In this document: positions 21,141 through 28,877 of the stretch, piece by piece | Position numbering within the stretch: the stretch's first letter is position 1 | How the letters are laid out: each line of letters opens with the position of its first letter | From: Protula sp. h YS-2021 | Lineage: Eukaryota; Annelida; Polychaeta; Sabellida; Serpulidae | Length of the DNA stretch: 64,000 bases | Direction: 5' to 3' | NCBI GenBank assembly: GCA_949752745.1 | Contig: OX457024.1 | Coordinates: 103,897,690 to 103,961,689, forward strand | The notes under the pieces: model-generated | What the model was told of the DNA's origin: nothing | Databases searched by the model: none | Seen by the model: the letters and a program-made list of their open reading frames with translations, nothing else | Program-made: the position numbers and the translations under genes

Positions 21141-21574
21141 ACACGAAGCAGATTGATGCCATCCTAAGCCATGATGTCATGACCAAAGACTTGTTTCAAG
21201 GCGTGTTTGCCATGGACCAGTTACCATCTTTACAACGCGGCGCCTATGTGATCAACACAGACGATCAAGATGAACCAGGAGAACATTGGGTGGCAGTGTA
21301 TTATGATAAAGACCCTGTGGAATATTTTGACTCTTATGGACTGTTCCCTCTCGATGATCGTTTAGACATGTTTTTAAGAAATGACTATATGTATAATTCC
21401 ATCTCATTACAAACGCCGATATCATCGTCATGTGGTTTTTATTGTGTATATTATATATTACATAGAGCTCGAGGTCAGAGTATGTTTGATATTGTGAATA
21501 TATTAAAAAGAAAGGATGGTGATTTTATTGTAAAGGATTTTGTATATAGACATTATAAACCATTGTTTTATTAA
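21137..21574 (+). CDS. Adenain-like cysteine protease
   Basis: A 145-residue Ulp1/adenain-family maturation protease. The visible catalytic set is His50 in GEHWVAVY, Asp65 in YFDSYG, Gln92 in LQTP as oxyanion-hole residue, and Cys99 in SSSCGFYC. It would process capsid or core precursors during virion assembly. It is the last gene of the rightward unit; 'gttgttgt..ttagttaagt' repeats and an AATAAA (21646-21651) follow. The element 2 copy keeps all four residues. Confidence 0.93.
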   Translation: MNTKQIDAILSHDVMTKDLFQGVFAMDQLPSLQRGAYVINTDDQDEPGEHWVAVYYDKDPVEYFDSYGLFPLDDRLDMFLRNDYMYNSISLQTPISSSCGFYCVYYILHRARGQSMFDIVNILKRKDGDFIVKDFVYRHYKPLFY

Positions 21575-21831
21575 TGTTGTTGTTGTTATATTAGTTAAGT
21601 TGTAGTTAAGTTGTTGTTGTTATATTAGTTAAGTTGTTGTTGTTAAATAAAACAAACCAAGTTTTCAAACAGTCTTGTTTATTGTGTTCTATTTACAAAG
21701 TTTACAAACACTATTTACAAACTATTAACTACAAACTTTTATTTACACTATTTACAAACTTTTATTTACACTATTTACATTATTTACAAACTCTTAACTA
21801 CAAAGTCTATTTACACTATTTACAAACTTTT
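21575..21831. terminator. Convergent 3' region with poly(A) signals
   Basis: An AATAAA at 21646-21651 serves the plus-strand unit. A TTTATT-rich stretch with repeated 'tatttacaaac' words provides several AATAAA on the minus strand for the opposing genes. The rightward and leftward units end here. The repeated words resemble the forkhead-like repeats at 27.4-27.9 kb in composition. Confidence 0.6.
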
Positions 21832-22203
21832 TTATTTACAAACACAGTCATTTTTCAATACATTCATGAATGAATACCATTCATTAGAATCTAAATTGAT
21901 ATAGGTATCATAGACATTACATCCATGTTTGTAAATGCTATGAAAGCTCACATAACACACATCACCAAACTTTATCACTTTCACAGTAACATGTTCAGAC
22001 AGTTTCAGTTCATATCCTTCTTCATTTATGTCCATCACACGCATAGGTTGTGGCAGCTCAATGGATTTGGTACCCCGCATAAGTTGTATTCCATACTCTT
22101 TGAATTCAAGCGTTAGGTTCTTTCCAATCCAATGCTTGTAACAGCGCGTTCCATTCCACTGTGCTGAGGGTGATGATGTCGTAGTGTTCTGTAAGCTCGT
22201 CAT
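21832..22203 (-). CDS. Small PC4-like-fold protein (last of minus-strand cluster)
   Basis: A 123-residue frame from the first ATG. The C-terminal half runs 'YELKLSEHVTVKVI', a strand pair, then 'TYINLDSNEWYSFMNVL', matching the strand-loop-'xxxEWxxLxxxL' pattern of PC4-like units elsewhere in the element. The start is uncertain: the first ATG makes a 98-base overlap with the upstream gene, much longer than the usual 4-16. Met42 (codon at 22078-22080) would leave 25 bases between genes, or the two frames may be one gene split by a frameshift. The homologue in element 2 is partly visible at 63881-64000. Confidence 0.6.
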   Translation of the reverse strand: MTSLQNTTTSSPSAQWNGTRCYKHWIGKNLTLEFKEYGIQLMRGTKSIELPQPMRVMDINEEGYELKLSEHVTVKVIKFGDVCYVSFHSIYKHGCNVYDTYINLDSNEWYSFMNVLKNDCVCK

Positions 22204-22456
22204 ATTGACGAAATTGTACAAACACGTCTAGACCGTTCTCAGTCACACGCACTTCTAATTCATTTGAGACTACTAGGAGAAAGCCAGGTATTCTCAACTT
22301 GTCTAGATGATCCTTCAACACGGATTGGTCATCAAGCGATAGGATGAGATACTGTCCAAAATGTCGTAGCACAATATCATCACATAAGTTTCTCATGTAT
22401 GAGAATCCATATGTCATGGGTTCATAATCCAACACATAGTCTTCCATCTCGTCCAT
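22106..22456 (-). CDS. PC4-like protein of the minus-strand cluster
   Basis: A 116-residue acidic protein. Residues about 72-112 show 'LEVRVTENGLDVFVQF' strands followed by 'DIITLSTVEWNALLQAL', the same strand-helix signature as PC4/SUB1 C-terminal domains. An N-terminal part ('YLILSLDDQSVLKDHLDKL') may be a second degenerate unit. It lies 5 bases from the next gene upstream. The role is unknown; single-stranded DNA or transcription-complex binding is inferred from the fold guess only. Confidence 0.65.
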   Translation of the reverse strand: MDEMEDYVLDYEPMTYGFSYMRNLCDDIVLRHFGQYLILSLDDQSVLKDHLDKLRIPGFLLVVSNELEVRVTENGLDVFVQFRQYDELTEHYDIITLSTVEWNALLQALDWKEPNA

Positions 22457-22461
22457 GTATT

Positions 22462-22835
22462 TTATACTCGGATGATGTCGAACAGCGGATGTTGTATCGC
22501 TTCTAGGAATCGTAAGACTGCGCGCCAGTTCTTGATATCAAAGAAGATCAACTGTGCATAGGGTGTATCTGGCACAACTCCCTTATAATCCTTTGGATAA
22601 TCCTGTAAAAGATTTCTACAGAATGTCACACGTATCTTAGAATCATATTCAGCCACCGCACTTCCAGTTTATTTTCAAGTCTGCGTTTAAACCCAGGTTC
22701 AAGCGGTATGTTTTTAAAGTCTTTCCACACTTCAGGTTTAAACCGATAAGCAGAACTTCTCCGAGAACCAATCATCACTTCATTCCTCTCATTAACTTTA
22801 AGGTAAACACCATCGTCCAACATGAGTGCATTCAT
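22462..22835 (-). pseudogene. Two-unit PC4-like gene broken by a frameshift
   Basis: An ATG-initiated 69-residue frame (from 22835) carries 'GVYLKVNERNEVMIG', then 'SAYRFKPEVWKDFKNI'. A second 64-residue frame (22462-22656) overlaps its end in another phase, has no ATG of its own, and carries 'RVTFCRNL' and 'LIFFDIKNWRAVLRFLEAI'. Each piece ends in the PC4-like helix signature, so together they look like a two-unit protein like that at 13928, split by an indel near 22626-22656. It could still express the first unit alone. Confidence 0.55.
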
Positions 22836-22848
22836 GATTGTTACCTTG

Positions 22849-23205
22849 TTATGACTTGTCGTCTTGTCTGCGAAGCCTTTTATCCACTTCTTTCACCTGC
22901 TTCTTCAGCATTTTCCATTCTGTAATTGTCAGCAAAATTCCCTTTTTCGTTGGACGGTTTTTTCCAGTCCCCTCATCTCTGAGGTATTTGCGAATGTTTA
23001 TGACACCTTCATTACTTTGTTTCATAATCTTGATATACTTTCCATTGCCTAGAGAAAGCATTCCATCCCACGACTGTGGTGTTGGTGCCGTCGCCGTCGC
23101 CGTCTCCACTTTTAATTTCTTGATGGTAGTGTCAGGATGTTTCACATTCATGTCTTTCACTGTATCAGCAAGAGTATCCATATCCGTTGTTGCAGATCTT
23201 TTCAT
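22849..23205 (-). CDS. PC4/SUB1-like transcription coactivator (p15 domain)
   Basis: A 118-residue protein. After a Lys/Thr/Ala-rich N-terminus (1-48), residues about 49-112 form a complete PC4 C-terminal domain: a GNGKYIKI strand, 'VINIRKYLRDEG', the basic turn 'RPTKKGILLT' and 'ITEWKMLKKQVKEVDKRL' with Trp97. This is the pattern of human PC4 ('IREY...KPGRKGISL...QW..LK'). PC4 dimers bind single-stranded DNA and stimulate RNA polymerase II transcription. In a protein-primed element it could coat displaced strands or activate element genes; that is inference. It is the clearest member of the family and allows recognition of its weaker relatives. Confidence 0.82.
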   Translation of the reverse strand: MKRSATTDMDTLADTVKDMNVKHPDTTIKKLKVETATATAPTPQSWDGMLSLGNGKYIKIMKQSNEGVINIRKYLRDEGTGKNRPTKKGILLTITEWKMLKKQVKEVDKRLRRQDDKS

Positions 23206-23344
23206 GTTGACGCTTCAGTGTTCACACTTCAACTGACTCTAAAGTTGAAGTGTCTCCCCCTTATATACTGTAATGCCCATGCGCCAAAGTGGAATAGCCA
23301 TCACTCATCACATATCGCTTGTCATCAAAGGGAGAGAGAGCCAC
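23206..23344 (-). promoter_or_regulatory. Intergenic with TATA-like box upstream of PC4-like cluster
   Basis: On the minus strand, TATATAAGGGGGAGAC (reverse of the plus-strand text at about 23255-23270) lies about 60 bases before the ATG at 23205. It is a plausible separate promoter for the PC4-like cluster, just downstream of the PolB stop. Confidence 0.5.
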
Positions 23345-26300
23345 TTACCTCAACTTCTCCGAGAAAATCTGGTGGTCATGACTTCGAATGATATGCCCTG
23401 TGGTTATCGTTTGCGTTTGGTTGAACAAACTGTCTCTATACTGCTGATGTTTCATCAGTCTTTGACACGCGCGAGTGATGCCTTTAACCGTACGTTTTTC
23501 TTTCCCACCATACATCATACTATACATTTTGGGCCGAAGTCCAACAAACTCTTCAATGGGAATGCCCACCGTCTCATCTTTCATTTTCCCAAGCACTTTC
23601 TTGTTCACGTTGGAATGTAGGAAATGATCTGGGGGATAGTCACTTGTGTCGAACAAGTCGGCATCTTCCTGCATGTCTTTGTAGATATCTTCCGTTTCTA
23701 TGTCATAACATAGACTGTCGGTGTCGCTGAACAAGAGTTTGGCGTTGGGATACTTGGTCATGATGTAGTTGTAATGAAAGTGGAACATGAGCACCTTGCT
23801 GAGGTCGAGAATGGTGAAACCAACTTGAATGGGTTTATCCAGAAGCAGATCCACTTTGCGCAAATTTACCGCGGTCAAATCTTCGTTGAAAATTCTAAAT
23901 TTGTGGAAGGAAGGTTTGGCCACAAGTTTCTTGAACCGCTTTTCCTGGTGAACGAGTTTCACATTTATGCGCTTTCTCACATTTTCCATGGTTTTGCCAA
24001 ACACCGAGTTGTTCATCAGTTTGAAAAAGTCTTTCTCAAACGGGTTCTTGGCCAACTTTCTCTTTTCCGTGTTTAAGGAGATGTATTTTGCCAACCATTT
24101 GCTCTGTGCAAACATGATGGCACGGTGCTTCTGACTATGTTTTGACAATTCTCCCACTTTCACACATTTCCGTTCCGGAGCCACTGGGTAGTGATTATGA
24201 TGATCATGGATTGAATATGGGTATTCCAAATCCACTTCTAAAATGTACCCAATCTCATCATCTTCATCCACATCCATAAAGTCAATGGATTCTGGCTCGC
24301 TCACCCACATAAATCCACTTTCCGGCATGCTTTGCGACATGGCCCAGCCATACAAGTTGTTTGCATCCAGGTACGTCAAGTAGTTGGTTGGTTTCGTGGG
24401 ATCGTAATCTGCTACGTAGGGGTTATTTGCTTTCGCATACTTGTGTGTGATGACAGATATTCCTCCACGTAGACCTTGTTCAACCATTTGATACATGTCA
24501 ATGTCGTTGATCAATTCCAATTTCACCTTTGTCGCTTTCAACATAGCATCCCAGGACAGTCCTGGCGCTGTATAGTAGTGAGCTTGATCTAATTCATACG
24601 TGTTGAGACATACGTGACGAAAGTTTTCAAACACGTCAGCCAGCAGCAACACATCTGATTTCAGGTACAAGTCATGGTATTCACCAAATGTAGTACACTG
24701 GAATGTCTCCCACACCTTCTGCGCATGCGCATAATCCTCATCGCTAATGTCTTCTTCACTGAGCAGACTGTAAAACTTGTCCTTGGACGGCAGTTGTGTT
24801 TCAGCAAACTTGGATGGCTCATCCACGTAATCATAAGGGTACACTTCCTTTCTCAACAGTAACTCTTGTTGGTCACTATCGTGAATGTTTGACGTCATGT
24901 GATAAAAGTTGTCTTTCCCTTCTGCTGCCAGGTTGGAGACCAACTTCTGTAGAGAAGTACTCATGAACTGATAACTGTCTGTAAATTTCAGATTGCTCAT
25001 GGTGAATGCAATATATTTCTCAACGGTGTTGGGAATGACTGTAATCCTTTCGTTTTTGAACTTTCCAATTTCTTCCATGATCAAATGGCTGTCATAGCCT
25101 CGTAAATTGTGGAAAAAGACAGGAATGATGAAAGAATCTTCAACATCCTGCTGATCTTTTCGAAATCGGAATTGCAAATTGCATTGACTATGTGCAGCTC
25201 CGCGGTATTTGCCATTGATATGGTCATGATCTCTCACATGATCTGCTCCTAGAGGCTCATGACAAATGTAACAATCTGTGGCGTTCTTATAATCCTCTTC
25301 ATCTTCATGAGTCATCACCATTTTCTTTTTCTGTTGTAAACCATGCACAATACGATCACGCTCAGTCACCATATGGTCTAAAAAGACTTTCACAGCATTA
25401 TCTCCTCGATACACGACTGGAGCACGTGTATCATACTGGCTCACAACCACATAGGCAAAGCTGTTTGGACGATGATGCTGATACCTGTCTCCTTCATGCT
25501 TTTTCGTGAAACATTCAAAGTCGGCATAAATCACAAAAGGGACTCGCTGTTGTTTGGCTACATTCTTGAACTTGATGAAGGGTTCCTTGGGGAATGATAA
25601 ACGTTGTGCGCCATGCTTGCCACACACTTCACGATGCTTGTCTAACAGATCTTGTCGCATAAACCCGTGAAGACAGTTGAAACAATAAAAAGCTGCATGC
25701 TGATGGTTTGATCGATAAGCCATCAGTCTGCTGAAATTCTTGATGAGGCAGTAATGTCTTGTCTTGTCATTGCTAATCAAAAGCAAATTGATTTCTCTCG
25801 CGCTGTTGGCGCTGTTGGTGCTGGTGTTTCGACTGAGTTGTATGGGAACAACGACATCATGTTCATATCCAAACACGTTAATGGACACATCATTCTCCTT
25901 TTCAAACTTTGGAATGTCTGTTATCGGTGTTGGAAATGTCATGCCTTCTACCTTCAATTCGTTCTCAAATGCTTTGTATTGATGCACACACTGTGGGTTT
26001 CTATCTGTTGAAGGGTGAAGGTGAGCCAATACAGACCATAAGAAACATTTGTTGTCTTTATTCTGAATGTTTAACACACCTCCTGTATTCTTTACTTTCT
26101 TCGGTAGTGGGATAAAACTGCTCGCTTCCAGTGGCGCTGACGTAGCTGTATGCACTTCAATGAATAATATGTTATCCAACACCCAGCCTGAGCCTTGTCG
26201 CTCATGTTCATCAAACCTGGTAAACAATTCTTTGTAGGCTTCTGGCAAGTCCTTCTCAATATCTGTTGGATTGTATGCTGCATATGTCGGACTACTGATG

Positions 26301-26821
26301 AAGGCATTATCCACTTGTTCTACCATCACGCCTTCAACATTTGGTGTCATTTTCTTGAAGCGTGCATGTACGACAATGTACCATTTCATGCCACGGTTTA
26401 ACGTCTCTAGCAAATGTCTCTTAATCCGGTTCTCTTGTTGTCGCATTTCGAGTAGCAAATCCGATCCATCTTCAGGCTCAAACCGTCTTTCCTGTGCGTT
26501 TTCACCAAGACTCACTCTTCTGCCTCTGCCTACTTGTCCTGTCTCTTTCTTTCTTTGTTCTTCATGAGACACATTTTCCATCTCAGCACATGCATGCGTC
26601 TCAAATGCATCCAAAGATGGAAATATTTTAATACATTCACCGCAGAGGACTGGATCAGGTCTTTCAACATCATCTTGTAAGGTCTTTCGTCTCTTGACTT
26701 CAATCTGCTCAACAAGCTCTTCACGAGCACGTTTCAACCTAGCTGGTTTACATCTATGTGTCACGAACACTTCCAGAGATGGAAATGTCACATCACAATC
26801 ATGACAGTAGACTGTTGCCAT
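23345..26821 (-). CDS. POLB: Protein-primed family B DNA polymerase
   Basis: A 1158-residue pPolB that replicates the linear element from its termini. Near the N-terminus are two C2HC-like fingers (Cys6/9-His22-Cys24; Cys60/63-His76-Cys78). Residues about 250-365 ('NKCFLWSVLAHLHP' to 'RHYCLIKN') match the region of Polinton polymerases compared with OTU-like proteases. A third finger lies at Cys380-Cys400. Exo motifs: YADFE (Asp434, Glu436), NLRGYDSHL (Asp577), YLKSDVLLLADVF (Asp723, Asp729). An HNH/endonuclease VII-like insert (CYICHEPL..DHVRDHDH, 517-547) interrupts the exo domain. Polymerase motif A is YLDANNLYGWAM (Asp819), B is KLMNNSVFGKTMEN, C is SDTDS (Asp1033, Asp1035), then KMY (1098-1100). 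The frame is open 5' of the chosen ATG but lacks another ATG. Confidence 0.96.
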   Translation of the reverse strand: MATVYCHDCDVTFPSLEVFVTHRCKPARLKRAREELVEQIEVKRRKTLQDDVERPDPVLCGECIKIFPSLDAFETHACAEMENVSHEEQRKKETGQVGRGRRVSLGENAQERRFEPEDGSDLLLEMRQQENRIKRHLLETLNRGMKWYIVVHARFKKMTPNVEGVMVEQVDNAFISSPTYAAYNPTDIEKDLPEAYKELFTRFDEHERQGSGWVLDNILFIEVHTATSAPLEASSFIPLPKKVKNTGGVLNIQNKDNKCFLWSVLAHLHPSTDRNPQCVHQYKAFENELKVEGMTFPTPITDIPKFEKENDVSINVFGYEHDVVVPIQLSRNTSTNSANSAREINLLLISNDKTRHYCLIKNFSRLMAYRSNHQHAAFYCFNCLHGFMRQDLLDKHREVCGKHGAQRLSFPKEPFIKFKNVAKQQRVPFVIYADFECFTKKHEGDRYQHHRPNSFAYVVVSQYDTRAPVVYRGDNAVKVFLDHMVTERDRIVHGLQQKKKMVMTHEDEEDYKNATDCYICHEPLGADHVRDHDHINGKYRGAAHSQCNLQFRFRKDQQDVEDSFIIPVFFHNLRGYDSHLIMEEIGKFKNERITVIPNTVEKYIAFTMSNLKFTDSYQFMSTSLQKLVSNLAAEGKDNFYHMTSNIHDSDQQELLLRKEVYPYDYVDEPSKFAETQLPSKDKFYSLLSEEDISDEDYAHAQKVWETFQCTTFGEYHDLYLKSDVLLLADVFENFRHVCLNTYELDQAHYYTAPGLSWDAMLKATKVKLELINDIDMYQMVEQGLRGGISVITHKYAKANNPYVADYDPTKPTNYLTYLDANNLYGWAMSQSMPESGFMWVSEPESIDFMDVDEDDEIGYILEVDLEYPYSIHDHHNHYPVAPERKCVKVGELSKHSQKHRAIMFAQSKWLAKYISLNTEKRKLAKNPFEKDFFKLMNNSVFGKTMENVRKRINVKLVHQEKRFKKLVAKPSFHKFRIFNEDLTAVNLRKVDLLLDKPIQVGFTILDLSKVLMFHFHYNYIMTKYPNAKLLFSDTDSLCYDIETEDIYKDMQEDADLFDTSDYPPDHFLHSNVNKKVLGKMKDETVGIPIEEFVGLRPKMYSMMYGGKEKRTVKGITRACQRLMKHQQYRDSLFNQTQTITTGHIIRSHDHQIFSEKLR

Positions 26822-26880
26822 CGTTGTTGTTTCTTCAACTGCTAGAACTGAAATGAAGTAAAATATACGTTTCACTCTTC

Positions 26881-26888
26881 CTTTTATA
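26881..26888 (-). promoter_or_regulatory. TATA box of the PolB promoter
   Basis: On the minus strand TATAAAAGGAAGAGTGA begins here, 67 bases before the PolB ATG. The same 17-base core drives the left-arm gene at 13379. The promoter is part of the terminal inverted repeat and therefore present at both ends. Confidence 0.75.
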
Positions 26889-27019
26889 CCACTTCAATGG
26901 TGTGTTAACTCAGCAGAATGTATCACTAGTTGACTAGTTGACATGTTTCACTCATGCTTTTATGCTACTTCCATGTAATCAAAATATGGTGTGTAACTTG
27001 TTCAAAAATTGTTCAAAAA

Positions 27020-27032
27020 TGCTGACTCAGCA
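27020..27032. promoter_or_regulatory. T-MARE palindrome, right terminus
   Basis: TGCTGACTCAGCA, the exact reverse complement of the site at 13194-13206, about 130 bases upstream of the PolB TATA box. A degenerate second copy lies at about 26905-26917. Confidence 0.55.
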
Positions 27033-27139
27033 GAATTTTACTTGTGTATATGAATATCTCACTTACAGTTGTACTGCTGCACTGCTACACAGCAGAGACA
27101 TCTAGCGGTGAAGTTAAATGGTCTGCCAAATGGTATTCA

Positions 27140-27360
27140 TCCGCGAAGAAGCACTATAATGGTGAAATTTTCAGTCAACTATAACGAAAGTTATAACGAA
27201 AGTTATCACAATTTTAAGTTAAAATGGCGGTAAAAATGCATACAGCCAGCTGCGCAAATAGCCTATGACTACTTTATAACAAAACTTTACATAAAACTGA
27301 ATCAAATGGTGAAATTTTCATATAAATCGACCAAGTATAACGAAAGGTATTGTTTTACAA
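27140..27360. repeat. Copy of the ~163-bp repeat family shared with the 5-kb element
   Basis: Contains 'ctgaatcaaa.ggtgaaattttca', 'aaatcgaccaa.tataacgaaag', 'aaaatggcgg' and 'gcatacagcc', the same words as the tandem units in the arms of the element at 35524-40526 and in the MITE at 34573-35137. It has no ORF. Confidence 0.75.
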
Positions 27361-27386
27361 AGTTTCAATTAAGCAAATAACCAAAG

Positions 27387-27906
27387 TTTGTTTACAAAGT
27401 TTGTTTACAAAGTTTGTTTATAAAGTTTGTTTACAAATTTTCAATTATATAAATAAGTCAAGTTTGTTTTCAAAGTTTGCTTACAAATTTTGCTTATAAA
27501 GTTTGTTTATAAAGTTTGTTTACAAAGTTTGTTTACAAAGTTTGTTTACAAAGTTTGTTTACAAATTTTGTTTATAAAATTTGTTTACAAAGTTTGTTTA
27601 CAAATTTTATTTATAAAGTTTGTTTATAAAGTTTGTTTACAAAGTTTATTTATAAAGTTTGTTTATAAAGTTTGTTTACAAAGTTTGTTTACAAAGTTTC
27701 AATTATGCAAATAACTAAAGTTTGTTTACACAGTTTGTTTACAAAGTTTGTTTACAAAGTTTGTTTACAAAGTTTGTTTACAAAGTTTCAATTATGCAAA
27801 TAACTAAAGTTTGTTTACACAGTTTGTTTACAAAGTTTGTTTACAAAGTTTCAATTATGCAAATAACTAAAGTTTGTTTACAAAGTTTGTTTACAAAGTT
27901 CACTTT
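27387..27906. repeat. 12-bp tandem array, TTGTTTACAAAG
   Basis: The unit AGTTTGTTTACA is repeated with small changes for about 520 bp. Around 22 units contain exact TTGTTTAC, the FOXO/DAF-16 binding element. The Phe/Val/Lys/Cys open frames are repeat translation. It lies only in the right terminus of element 1. Confidence 0.9.
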
Positions 27907-28084
27907 TTATTTATAAAGTTTCAATAAACACTTACCGAAATAGTTGTCACTGGATGTCATCCCTGGATCTGATGTGATCCAATTGCTTCCTTGCTCCACT
28001 CACCGAAATGACTGTCACTGCTGGATGCTCATCCCTTATTTACCCCTCTGATGGAACTGAAGCTGACTTGACAGAATGTTGCTC

Positions 28085-28170
28085 GCCTAGGGGGGGGGGG
28101 GTCGGTACATAGTATGTCCTAGGGAGAGGGGGTTGGTACATAGTATGTCCTGGGGGGGGGGGGGGGGGGT
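28085..28170. repeat. Poly-G boxes with 'ggtacatagtatgtcct' words
   Basis: GGTACATAGTATGTCCT occurs twice next to G runs of up to about 18. The same box occurs in both arms of the 5-kb element (35830-35885; 40195-40255), linking the two elements by descent or recombination. Confidence 0.75.
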
Positions 28171-28515
28171 CGGTCGACCCAAAAAATGAAAAATGTTCAG
28201 AATCGTCTGAAACGGATAAATATGCAAAAATTACAATTTCGAGGGGGGGGGGGGGTCGGTCGACCCAAAAAAATGAAAAATGTTCAGAATCGTCTGAAAC
28301 GGATAAATATGCAAAAATCACAATTTCGAGGGGGGGGGGGGGTCGGTCGACCCAAAAAATGAAAAATGTTCAGAATCGTCTGAAACGGATAAATATGCAA
28401 AAATTACAATTTCGAGGGGGGGGGGGTCGGTCGACCCAAAAAATGAAAAATGTTCAGAATCGTCTGAAACGGATAAATATGCAAAAATCACAATTTCGAG
28501 GGGGGGGGGTCGTGG
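28135..28515. repeat. Four inverted ~86-bp poly-G units
   Basis: Reverse-complement copies of the unit that makes the 11-copy array at 12206-13166, again separated by G runs of 9-18. Confidence 0.95.
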
Positions 28516-28871
28516 CTTTTTAGGGTCTGTTGCCATGGTTACACTGATTGACAGGTGGAGTTCGTTGGCTTCATGATGATTGACTCGGCCAACACTATCA
28601 AGCAACTTTCGCTCCAGACTTTCGCTCCAGACTTTCGCTCCAGACAGTATGACGTCATCATGACGTCATTATCACGTCATGGATGGCCGCGCTTATCCTA
28701 ACGCTTATCATGACGTCACTTCCGCTCCAGACAACACTTCCGGTCCAGACAGCACTTCCGGTCCAGGCAACACTTCCGGTCCAGACAACACTTCCGGTCC
28801 AGACGCTATGACGTCACTTCCAGACAGTATGACGTCATAAAGTGTGGTGGAACCGGCGTTTTCACCCTACT

Positions 28872-28877
28872 ATCTAT
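28872..28877. repeat. Target-site duplication of element 1, right copy (ATCTAT)
   Basis: Direct repeat of 11857-11862, immediately after the ...CACCCTACT terminus. Confidence 0.9.

Larger units (their letters stand above)
11863..28871. mobile_element. Element 1: complete Polinton/Maverick (adintovirus-like), 17,009 bp
   Basis: The ends are inverted: AGTAGGGTGAAAACGCCGG at the left and its reverse complement at the right, differing at one base over the first ~43. A perfect 6-bp duplication flanks the element. Inside are the Polinton hallmark genes: rve integrase, FtsK-like ATPase, adenain-like protease, penton-like and major capsid proteins on the plus strand, and a protein-primed PolB on the minus strand. 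The two transcription units converge near 21575-21831. Element 1 has at least two lesions: a nonsense codon in the integrase chromodomain and a frameshift in the PC4-like cluster. It is most likely an integrated copy no longer fully functional. Confidence 0.95.
26889..28871. repeat. Element 1 right terminal inverted repeat with extra ~1.1 kb
   Basis: From the inside out: promoter modules with T-MARE (27020-27032), a 163-bp-family repeat, a forkhead-like array, a 'ggtacatagtatgtcct' poly-G box, four ~86-bp units, and the outer block with five TGACGTCA. The left terminus lacks everything between about 27055 and 28165, so the two terminal repeats are unequal. Confidence 0.85.

Noticed and set aside
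27490..27916. Phe/Val/Lys/Cys/Leu open frames
   Set aside because: They are translations of the 12-bp forkhead-like repeat.
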